DNA of 10,043 bases, taken from assembly GCA_903873355.1 (NCBI GenBank), contig CAIQOG010000268.1:1-10043 (forward strand). Reading direction: 5' to 3'. The notes beneath the pieces are model-generated. The model was not told where the DNA came from and searched no databases. It worked only from the letters and a program-made list of their open reading frames with translations. A program made the position numbers and the translations under genes. Each line of letters opens with the position of its first letter. The first letter of the stretch is position 1. Of this stretch, positions 1-6,470 are shown piece after piece. Origin of the DNA: an uncultured Bacteroidales bacterium (GTDB lineage Bacteria > Bacteroidota > Bacteroidia > Bacteroidales > Paludibacteraceae).

Positions 1-1125
1 AATTATCGGGTTGATAATATCTATAAAGCTTTTCATGAGTTTGACAGGTTCATAGTTACCGCTGATTTTAACCATGCTACCAAACAATATAAACCTGAAA
101 ATGAATCTGATTTTGTTCATTTTATACATGTCCCGGCTTATCAGAAAAATCTTTCTATTAAACGAATTTACAGTCATGTAGTATTTGCCATTAAATTATA
201 CAAGTATTTATGTGGTTTGAATGTTCTTCCACAATTGATTTATTGTGCAATGCCGGCTTCTCTTACGGCATACTATTGTGGGAGGTTTTGCAAAAGAAGG
301 AAAATTAAGTTTGTAGTAGATGTTATTGATTTATGGCCCGATTCATTATTTCCTATATCATTGAAATACAAGTTTTTAAAACCTTTTATTTTTCCGTGGA
401 CATGTATTACGAATAAAGCCTATTCAAAGGCAGATTATATTTCGGCAGAGTCAAAAAAATATGCTGAGATTGCATTAAAAAAGAGTAAAACTACTAAATG
501 GTCATACACCTATCTTGGAGTAGATATGGAAGAAATGAACAGATTGGTTTTATCAAGTAAGGTGCCTGATCGAACAGACGATGATGAAATCTGGATATGT
601 TATGGTGGAAGTTTAGGAAATAGTTATGATTTTGATTCCATTTTGGAAGCAATTAAATTCATTGATTCAGAGGGAATTAAATATCGTTTCTTTTTTGTTG
701 CTGAAGGTGAATGCAGAGATCAGATAAGTGAATATATTCAACAAAACAAGCTTAATGCTGAAATTACAGGCAGAATGCCTTATAATGACTATTTGAAATA
801 TCTTTCGCGCTGTGATATTGCAATAAATTCATTCAAAGCAACAACCAAAGTGGTTTATAGCTATAAGTTTAATGATTATGTGGGGTTGAAATTATTTGTG
901 TTGAATAATTTGCGAGGTGAAACTGCCGATATGATTAACGAGTATTCAATTGGACGGAATTTTAATGAAAAAAATCTATCCAAAATTTTATATGAAGTAT
1001 GCTATAACTGGGATACATACAAATCCTGGAAAGAAAATTCAACAAAGTTGATTAATGAAAAGCTAAGCAGTGATTTGATATACTCAAAATTAGCTGATAA
1101 TATCAAGTCTGAATTGAAAATATAA
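1..1125 (+). CDS. Glycosyltransferase family 4 (GT-B), 5'-truncated by the window edge
   Basis: The reading frame is open from the first base to TAA at 1123-1125 (374 codons), so the true start lies upstream; the in-frame TTG at 217 is internal. The product should be a cytoplasmic, membrane-associated glycosyltransferase that adds one sugar to the growing lipid-linked repeat unit. Visible landmarks: VVDVIDLWPDSLF (about 110-122 of the in-window protein), the acceptor-side motif typical of WcaI/WbuB-like GT4 enzymes; ICYGGSLGN, opening the C-terminal donor-binding Rossmann half; ITGRMPYNDYLKYLSRCDIAI; and KFNDYVG followed by LRGETADMI. The last pair resembles the GT4 E-x7-E region, with Asp for the first Glu, as I recall from NKxFDYLAAGLP-type members. 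Roughly 30 residues seem to be missing at the N-terminus. A 46-bp gap separates it from the next gene. Donor and acceptor sugars cannot be read from sequence. Confidence 0.88.
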   Translation, partial: NYRVDNIYKAFHEFDRFIVTADFNHATKQYKPENESDFVHFIHVPAYQKNLSIKRIYSHVVFAIKLYKYLCGLNVLPQLIYCAMPASLTAYYCGRFCKRRKIKFVVDVIDLWPDSLFPISLKYKFLKPFIFPWTCITNKAYSKADYISAESKKYAEIALKKSKTTKWSYTYLGVDMEEMNRLVLSSKVPDRTDDDEIWICYGGSLGNSYDFDSILEAIKFIDSEGIKYRFFFVAEGECRDQISEYIQQNKLNAEITGRMPYNDYLKYLSRCDIAINSFKATTKVVYSYKFNDYVGLKLFVLNNLRGETADMINEYSIGRNFNEKNLSKILYEVCYNWDTYKSWKENSTKLINEKLSSDLIYSKLADNIKSELKI

Positions 1126-1171
1126 AAAAGGCAATAATGTTGATTTTGATTTGAAACCTGAATACTGTACT

Positions 1172-1798
1172 ATGTATAACAATTTTTGGAAACGGTTCTT
1201 TGATTTTATATTTTCTCTCGTAGGATTGATTATTCTCAGTCCACTTATGTTGTTGGTTATTATTGTTTTAGTAGTAGTGAATAAAGGAGCTGGAGTGTTC
1301 TTTTATCAGTTGAGACCGGGGAAGAATGAACAACTTTTCCAAGTGGTTAAGTTTAAATCAATGACAGAGGAATGTGACAGCGAAGGAAATCTGTTATCCA
1401 ATGCTGAGCGCTTGACAAAGTTTGGAAAATTTATTCGTTCAACTTCTATTGATGAGCTTCCTCAACTATTCAATATAGTAAGCGGAAATATGTCATTTAT
1501 CGGTCCCAGACCATTGCTGATTAGGTATTTGCCTTTTTATACCGAAACAGAAAGAAAAAGACACAGTGTTCGCCCCGGTATAACAGGCTTAGCACAGATT
1601 AATGGTCGAAATTTAATTGATTGGGACACACGATTAGGGTTGGGTGTACAGTATGTTTAGAACATCTCCTTTTGGGGTGATGTTAAGATTGTTTTTAAAA
1701 CTATTCAGAATGTAATGACAGCCAAAGATATTGTAATTGACACAAATCAAGAATTACAGGATTTGGATATCGAAAGAGAAATTAGTAATACGAAATGA
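1172..1798 (+). pseudogene. PglC/EpsL-like phosphoglycosyl transferase, interrupted by an in-frame TAG
   Basis: This is a small monotopic polyprenol-phosphate phosphosugar transferase, the enzyme that starts a repeat unit by moving sugar-1-phosphate from a UDP-sugar to undecaprenyl phosphate at the inner membrane. I start it at ATG 1172, not the in-frame TTG 1151, because this puts the helix-break Ser-Pro at residues 23-24 and the catalytic Asp-Glu (SIDELPQLF) at 94-95, nearly the PglC numbering. Also visible are FWKRFFDF at the N-terminus, FFYQLRPGK (43-51), SFIGPRP (108-114) and RPGITGLAQINGR (134-146). TAG at 1658-1660 stops the product after 162 residues. The same frame then reads NISFWGDVKIVFKTIQNV and continues 45 codons to TGA 1796-1798, which forms an ATGA overlap with the next gene. 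The uninterrupted length of 208 codons matches the family at about 200. The truncated product keeps the membrane hairpin and the catalytic dyad but loses the C-terminal helices, so it is probably impaired. A sequencing error is possible. Confidence 0.85.
1658..1660 (+). other. Premature TAG codon inside the phosphosugar transferase gene
   Basis: The codon sits between Tyr-Val and Asn-Ile-Ser-Phe-Trp. From memory, related sequences usually have Glu or Asp here (YVENISF-like). GAG to TAG is one base change. All nine complete genes elsewhere in the window end in TAA or TGA, so TAG is not otherwise used as a stop here. Confidence 0.8.
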
Positions 1799-2865
1799 TT
1801 CAGGTACTTGATTTAAACATAGCAGAACATCGTAAAACGTATAATGAATTGCTTACCGGCATAAGTTATAAAAGGCCATACGATACGTTGGACTTCTTTT
1901 TGAATTTTTCGAATGGATTTGAAAATTTAAATTGCTTATGTTACCAAAAATCAGATATGGTATTCCTCTTACCGGGATATTTGAAACCGATTCCCGGTTT
2001 TGAAGAGTTTATGGACTTTAGTTCACCTTATGGATATTCAGGACCTATTATTTCGAAGAATGCAGATGATGAATTTATAAAAAAATCATGGGTAGAAGTT
2101 GAAAGGTATTTTAAATCAGCAAAAACAGTTAGTTGTTTTCTAAGAATAGGATTAGACCATCAAATGACTGGTTTTCCGGGGGAAATGTACCCGACTTTAA
2201 AGAACATAAAAGGAAAAATTTTATCAGAATTTAGTCAATGGATTGAATTTGAACATAAGGTCAGAAAAAATGTCAATAAAGCAATAAGGGAAGGTTTGAA
2301 GTGTAAAATAGTTTTTGGAACTGAATTAAGCGAAGTTGAGCTTCTTGATTTTTACACTGTTTATAAAGACACCATGGTCAGAAATAATGCTCACAATTCT
2401 TTTTTCTATACAATTGATGTATTTAAGAACTTTGTGAGTCAGTGTGGTGATCATTGTTTGTTTTCTTTAATCTATGACCAGAATAAAGCCATATCGGTTG
2501 AGATGGTTTTGATATCCGATGATTCAATTTTTTCATTTCTGGGCGGCACCTTAGGGGAATACTTTGAAAAAAGACCGAACGACTTTTTAAAATATGAACT
2601 GATAAACTGGTCCAGAACCAATGGAATAAAGTATTTCGTTTTAGGTGGTGGATATGGCAAAGAAGATGGGATTTTTAAATACAAGAAAGCTTTTTTCCCA
2701 AATGATGTAGTTGATTATTACACAGGTAGATGGATAATTTCTCATCAATTGTATAATGATATTTTGATAGATAAAAAGACAAAATACGACGCTGAAAATA
2801 TTGTTTCAGAAGAGTTAAATGAAAATGACTTTTTTCCGGCTTATCGGAAATATATGAATAAATAA
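1795..2865 (+). CDS. FemAB-like GNAT-fold acyl/aminoacyltransferase
   Basis: The 356-residue protein resembles the FemAB / Acetyltransf_6 group: two GNAT-like lobes that transfer an acyl group, or an amino acid from aminoacyl-tRNA in true FemABX enzymes. Landmarks are HKVRKNVNKAIREG (154-167), a basic element like those before the second lobe; the segment around 249-273 with LGGTLGEYFEKRPNDFLKYE; and LGGGYGKEDGIFKYKKAF (283-300), which matches the familiar 'GGG...D.LF.FK..F' signature closely. No signal peptide or membrane helix is visible, so it should be cytoplasmic. ATG 1795 overlaps the TGA of the broken phosphosugar transferase frame (ATGA), which suggests translational coupling and shared expression. 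In a glycan cluster the likely substrate is an amino group on a nucleotide sugar or lipid-linked sugar, but peptidoglycan or another surface molecule is possible. The family call is fairly secure; the substrate is inference. Confidence 0.78.
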   Translation: MIQVLDLNIAEHRKTYNELLTGISYKRPYDTLDFFLNFSNGFENLNCLCYQKSDMVFLLPGYLKPIPGFEEFMDFSSPYGYSGPIISKNADDEFIKKSWVEVERYFKSAKTVSCFLRIGLDHQMTGFPGEMYPTLKNIKGKILSEFSQWIEFEHKVRKNVNKAIREGLKCKIVFGTELSEVELLDFYTVYKDTMVRNNAHNSFFYTIDVFKNFVSQCGDHCLFSLIYDQNKAISVEMVLISDDSIFSFLGGTLGEYFEKRPNDFLKYELINWSRTNGIKYFVLGGGYGKEDGIFKYKKAFFPNDVVDYYTGRWIISHQLYNDILIDKKTKYDAENIVSEELNENDFFPAYRKYMNK

Positions 2866-2872
2866 AGTTAGA

Positions 2873-3622
2873 ATGGAAGCAGAAATTGTTATTGAGAAAA
2901 TTCAAACAAAAGCAGAAATGGATGTGTGTTTGGATATAAATACAGCCACTTTTGAGCCGAAATATCTCACTTTTTCAAAATACGGAGCAAGTGGTGTAAA
3001 AGAAATGCTGGGTCTTGAAATCCATAATCCATTCAGCATTTATAACTTTTTAGTAGCAAAATGTGATGATGAAATTGTCGGTTTTGCTGAATTGAGACAG
3101 GAATTTCCAATAGCCAACCTTAATTGGCTGGCATTAGAACCTGCTCAAAAAGGGAAAAATATTGGAAGATATTTTATGCAACACATTATTGATACCACCA
3201 GAGATAACGGTTTCAAAGTATTGCAGTTACATGTTTACAAAAGCAACATGAGAGCCCGGAACTGGATGGCAAACTATCCGTATGTCTATACTGAAGAAAG
3301 AAATGTTTGTCGCTTAATCCCTAATCAAAAGGGGAGTCAACCGGCATTTACAATAGTAAATTACCATCAGTTAATTTCCGATTTAGAGAGATTTGGGTTT
3401 GTTTATATACGCGTACTTTTTGAGAAGAAAATAATTGATATTGCGTGTATAAACAACAATCTTTTTATCCCAACAGGCAATGAAGACATATTAAATATAG
3501 GTTTAAGCCTAATTGAGAAATTAAAATTAAAAGAGATGTACTTTTTTTGCGATAAGGACAAACAAATAAAACTAAAATATGAAGTGATTGATGAAATATA
3601 TTCATTAGTAATGGATCTATAA
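2873..3622 (+). CDS. GNAT-family N-acetyltransferase with an unassigned C-terminal region
   Basis: The product has 249 residues. The N-terminal part (about 5-145) is a GNAT domain: NFLVAKCDDEIVGFAELR (58-75) forms the central strands, and LALEPAQKGKNIGRYFMQHI (86-105) is motif A, with the acetyl-CoA pyrophosphate loop Q-K-G-K-N-I-G at 92-98. LQLHVYKSNMRARNWM (117-132) is the strand and helix of motif B. GNATs of this size usually stop near 150-170 residues; here about 100 more follow (about 150-249), starting with a Pro/Gly-rich linker and mixed alpha/beta in character, with no motif I recognise. It begins 7 bp after the FemAB-like gene and has no clear Shine-Dalgarno sequence, so it is probably in the same operon. 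A sugar N-acetyltransferase is the natural guess, for example acting on the 4-amino group made by the next gene, but nothing fixes the substrate. Confidence 0.78.
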   Translation: MEAEIVIEKIQTKAEMDVCLDINTATFEPKYLTFSKYGASGVKEMLGLEIHNPFSIYNFLVAKCDDEIVGFAELRQEFPIANLNWLALEPAQKGKNIGRYFMQHIIDTTRDNGFKVLQLHVYKSNMRARNWMANYPYVYTEERNVCRLIPNQKGSQPAFTIVNYHQLISDLERFGFVYIRVLFEKKIIDIACINNNLFIPTGNEDILNIGLSLIEKLKLKEMYFFCDKDKQIKLKYEVIDEIYSLVMDL

Positions 3623-3686
3623 TTCGGTTACATCAGTAGTTCTATAAATCATTTTTTTTGAAATATAGAATCTTAAAATTTATATC

Positions 3687-4829
3687 ATGAAAAACAAAAT
3701 TTGGCTTTCACTAGCCCACATGGGTGGCAAAGAGCAAGATTTTATAAAAGAAGCATTTGATACTAACTGGATAGTTCCGTTGGGATCAAATGTAGATGCT
3801 TTTGAGAAGGCATTAGAGGACTATATTGTTGAACGTAAAAAGGTTGTTGTATTAAACTCTGGTACAGCAGCTATTCATTTAGGATTATTACAGTTGGGAG
3901 TAGGAAAAGGTGATGAGGTCATTTGTCAATCATTTACTTTTACTGCTTCTGCCAATCCTATTGTATATCTGGGAGCTACTCCTGTTTTTATTGATAGCGA
4001 AACTGACACATGGAATATGGATCCTGAATTGTTGGAGAAGGCAATTTTAGACAGAATTAAGAAAACGGGTAAAAAGCCGAAAGCAATTATCCCGGTTCAT
4101 TTATATGGTATGCCTGCTAAGATGAACGAAATCATGGAGATTGCTTCACGTTATGAGATACCGGTATTTGAGGATGCTGCTGAAGCATTAGGTTCGGAGT
4201 ATAACGGAAAAAAATGTGGCATCTTTGGTGATTTCGCTTGTTATTCATTTAATGGAAATAAAATAATAACGACTTCCGGAGGTGGTGCGTTAATCTGTAA
4301 AACTGAAGAGCAGGCCAAAAAAACACTGTTTTATGCTACTCAGGCTCGTGAGAATACACCTCATTATCAACATTTAGAAATTGGATACAATTATCGGTTG
4401 AGTAATATTTGTGCAGGTATTGGTCGCGGGCAAATGTTTGAATTGCAAAATCACATTAACAACAGAAGGGCAAATAATATTTTTTATCGAAGAAAACTGA
4501 GCGATATAAAAGGTGTTACTTTTCAAACTGAACCGGATGATCATTTTCAATCAAACTATTGGTTAACAGCCATTTTGATTGATCCTAAACAAACAGGCGG
4601 GAAAACAAGGGAAGACTTATGCAGGGCTTTGGAAGCTGAAGGTATTGAATCGAGGCCTCTATGGAAACCCATGCATTTACAACCTGTGTTTGCAAAATGT
4701 CCATATTATGGAAATGGTGTTTCAAAAAAATTATTCTCAAATGGGTTGTGTATTCCATCAAGCCCAGTGTTATCAGATGAAGACCTGGAAAGAGTAGTGA
4801 ATACAATTAAAGATTTTTTGAGTAATTAA
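3687..4829 (+). CDS. pglE: PglE/EpsN-type UDP-4-amino-4,6-dideoxy-sugar transaminase (DegT/DnrJ/EryC1/StrS family)
   Basis: This PLP-dependent aminotransferase of 380 residues is expected to turn a UDP-4-keto-6-deoxy-GlcNAc into the 4-amino sugar, the middle step of UDP-N-acetylbacillosamine synthesis, in the cytoplasm. It follows PglE and EpsN as I remember them almost segment by segment: IWLSLAHMGGKE near the start, NSGTAAIHLGLL (57-68), CQSFTFTASANPIVY (80-94), FIDSETDTWNMDPE (101-114), FEDAAEALGS (161-170) with the PLP-ring Asp163, SFNGNKIITTSGGG (187-200) with the Schiff-base Lys192, GYNYRLSNI, and ESRPLWKPMH. Length is normal and every key residue is present. It stands 64 bp after the preceding gene with no clear Shine-Dalgarno sequence. 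The PglC-like gene upstream fits the pathway; the 4,6-dehydratase (PglF/EpsC) and the PglD acetyltransferase are not in the window. A related amino-sugar product is possible. Confidence 0.88.
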   Translation: MKNKIWLSLAHMGGKEQDFIKEAFDTNWIVPLGSNVDAFEKALEDYIVERKKVVVLNSGTAAIHLGLLQLGVGKGDEVICQSFTFTASANPIVYLGATPVFIDSETDTWNMDPELLEKAILDRIKKTGKKPKAIIPVHLYGMPAKMNEIMEIASRYEIPVFEDAAEALGSEYNGKKCGIFGDFACYSFNGNKIITTSGGGALICKTEEQAKKTLFYATQARENTPHYQHLEIGYNYRLSNICAGIGRGQMFELQNHINNRRANNIFYRRKLSDIKGVTFQTEPDDHFQSNYWLTAILIDPKQTGGKTREDLCRALEAEGIESRPLWKPMHLQPVFAKCPYYGNGVSKKLFSNGLCIPSSPVLSDEDLERVVNTIKDFLSN

Positions 4830-4850
4830 GTCTAATGCAAGGTAACTTTG
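4817..4850 (+). promoter_or_regulatory. Candidate Bacteroidota-type promoter for the flippase block
   Basis: TTTG at 4817-4820 and TAACTTTG at 4843-4850 fit the -33 TTTG and -7 TAnnTTTG consensus of the Bacteroidota primary sigma factor. The spacing of 22 bp is slightly above the usual 19-21. The upstream box lies in the last codons of the aminotransferase gene and the downstream box in the 183-bp non-coding gap. Transcription would start near 4857, giving a leader of about 155 nt before the flippase ATG. A short AT-rich match of this kind can arise by chance. Confidence 0.3.
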
Positions 4851-4879
4851 AATATTGAAAATGAATATTTTTCAGGAAT

Positions 4880-4911
4880 TTAAGCTACTTTTACAGTGTA
4901 TAACAGCTTAA
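4880..4911. repeat. Short perfect inverted repeat in the gap before the flippase gene
   Basis: TTAAGCT (4880-4886) and AGCTTAA (4905-4911) are perfect 7-bp inverted arms around an 18-nt loop. They lie just downstream of the candidate promoter, inside the predicted leader. The arms are AT-rich and no U-tract follows, so this is not a convincing terminator. It could be an operator or a chance palindrome. Confidence 0.25.
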
Positions 4912-5012
4912 TTACTGCGCATTTAACAACTATATAAGTGCATTTTCCTTCATTATTTATTTGATAAGATTGAAGGTTGTAAAATGTAAAATTGAGAATA
5001 TTCACAAGAAAT

Positions 5013-6470
5013 ATGTCAGAAGAATTAAGAGAACAAACAATAACAGGAATGATTTGGAGCTTTATTGAACGATTTGGTTCGATGTTGCTTCAGTTTATTG
5101 CCAATATAATTCTTGCACGTCTTTTGACTCCGAATGATTTCGGACTTATAGGTATGATAATGGTTTTTATTGCTATTAGTAATACCCTTGTTGATAGTGG
5201 ATTTAGTGCAGCTTTGATACAGAAAAAAGAAGTAACACAAAAGGATTATTCGACCATCTTTTTTTTAAATATAATTTTATCTGTTTTTTTGTTTGGGTTG
5301 CTTTTTGTGACTGCTCCCTTGATAGCTGATTTCTATCATCAACATCAATTAATTTACATGTTGAGAATCTTGGGTGTAATTTTAATTTTGAATGCATTTA
5401 ATATCATCCAGAATACACAATTAATACGGAAAGTAGATTTTAAGAAAATTGCAAAAATAAATGTTGTTGCTACTTTTTTGGCTTGTTTACTCGCAATTGT
5501 ACTTGCATTAAAAGGGTTTGGAGTATGGAGTTTAGTTGTTCAAATGATTGCTATTGCATTTCTTAAATCCCTGTTTTTATGGATTTGGAATATCTGGCGG
5601 CCCAGTTTTATTATTAGCTTTAATTCATTGAAAACTCTTTTTGGATTTGGTTCAAGATTATTGTTTTCAGCATTATTAGATACATTATACAATAATCTCC
5701 AGTCATTAATAATTGGAAAAGTGTTTTCAGTTCGTGATCTAGGATTTTACTCTCAGGCGATGAAGTTAAGCGATGTACCGGTTTCGAGTCTTTCGGGAGT
5801 TGTTACCCAAGTCACTTTCCCTGTATTTGCAAAATTGCAGAATGATTTGGTAAAAATGAAAAGTGCTGTTCAGAAAAGTTTGAAATCTCTGGTGTATGTC
5901 AATTTCCCGCTAATGGTTTTATTAATAATAATAGCCAGGCCATTATTCATTATTCTTTTTACCGAGAAATGGAATGATGCAATACCTTACTTTCAAATTC
6001 TTTGTTTGTCCGGAATGCTTCTTACGATGCATGTAACAAATCTGAATATATTAAAAGCTACCGGTAGAAGTGACATTTTTTTTAAACTTGAAATAGTGAA
6101 AAAAGTTATTGGCATTTCAGCACTGTTTATTGGCATTCAATTCGGAATAATGGGAATGCTTAATGCAATGGTAGCCACTTCATATTTTTGTTTGGGATTG
6201 AATGCTTTTTTTTCCGGAAGAGTTATAAAATATGGAATTATGGAGCAATTTAAAGATGTAATATTTACCTTTATTTTATCCATTGTTGTCGGTTTGATTT
6301 CATATTTTATGATTTCATACTTTGAATTTTCTTATCTCATTAGTATGTTACTTATGATTACGGTGTATGTGATTCTATACCTTGGTATATCCAAAATAAT
6401 GAAAATTGAGGCATTAGAAATGTATCTGTCTATTTTAAATGAACGTTTTTTAATCAAAAAAAATGAATAA
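5013..6470 (+). CDS. wzx: Wzx-type polysaccharide flippase (MOP superfamily, WzxC/TuaB-like)
   Basis: The protein has 485 residues and is hydrophobic almost throughout, with about 12-14 predicted membrane helices by eye. It is expected to flip the undecaprenyl-diphosphate-linked repeat unit across the inner membrane. The N-terminal signature is typical of the Polysacc_synt_3 (WzxC/TuaB) branch: NIILARLLTPNDFGLIGMIM (31-50), then DSGFSAALIQKKEVTQKDYS (61-80), which pairs a conserved cytoplasmic loop with the second helix region. The middle LGFYSQAMKLSDVP also fits this group. I choose ATG 5013 over the in-frame TTG 4992, since the family usually begins a few residues before the amphipathic 'TITGMIWSFIERF' helix. 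It is preceded by a 183-bp gap and overlaps the next gene by 8 bp (ATGAATAA). The coding sequence contains several T7-T8 tracts. It is the only transporter in the window. Confidence 0.88.
   Translation: MSEELREQTITGMIWSFIERFGSMLLQFIANIILARLLTPNDFGLIGMIMVFIAISNTLVDSGFSAALIQKKEVTQKDYSTIFFLNIILSVFLFGLLFVTAPLIADFYHQHQLIYMLRILGVILILNAFNIIQNTQLIRKVDFKKIAKINVVATFLACLLAIVLALKGFGVWSLVVQMIAIAFLKSLFLWIWNIWRPSFIISFNSLKTLFGFGSRLLFSALLDTLYNNLQSLIIGKVFSVRDLGFYSQAMKLSDVPVSSLSGVVTQVTFPVFAKLQNDLVKMKSAVQKSLKSLVYVNFPLMVLLIIIARPLFIILFTEKWNDAIPYFQILCLSGMLLTMHVTNLNILKATGRSDIFFKLEIVKKVIGISALFIGIQFGIMGMLNAMVATSYFCLGLNAFFSGRVIKYGIMEQFKDVIFTFILSIVVGLISYFMISYFEFSYLISMLLMITVYVILYLGISKIMKIEALEMYLSILNERFLIKKNE

Noticed and set aside
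217..1125. A complete glycosyltransferase gene starting at TTG 217
   Set aside because: The frame is open back to base 1 and the upstream residues fit the GT4 N-terminal domain, so the gene is cut by the window edge rather than starting here.
1137..1154. A tiny ORF (ATG 1137, stop at 1152-1154) before the phosphosugar transferase
   Set aside because: Only five codons, with no ribosome binding site; not supportable as a leader peptide.
1658..1660. Programmed TAG readthrough or pyrrolysine insertion
   Set aside because: Only one such codon exists in the window, no downstream stem-loop is evident and this enzyme family is not known to use pyrrolysine. A nonsense substitution or base error is simpler.
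2472..2905. Minus-strand ORFs within the FemAB-like gene, and others along the window
   Set aside because: All are short, lie opposite well-supported genes and show no family motif.
3623..3686. Promoter in the 64-bp gap before the PglE-type gene
   Set aside because: I found no TAnnTTTG box; the T8 run at 3652-3659 is just a homopolymer, so co-transcription with the genes upstream is the simpler view.
4579..4806. Overlapping small ORFs on both strands inside the PglE-type gene
   Set aside because: The in-frame aminotransferase has full family motifs here; the alternative frames show no recognisable domain.
4851..4869. AATATT-gaaaatg-AATATT as a terminator
   Set aside because: The stem is six A/T pairs only, too weak for a rho-independent terminator despite the following T residues.
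6456..6463. A8 tract at the wzx/vioA junction as a programmed frameshift site
   Set aside because: Each gene has its own complete family-like ends and a normal overlap; no fusion product would make sense and no stimulatory structure is seen.
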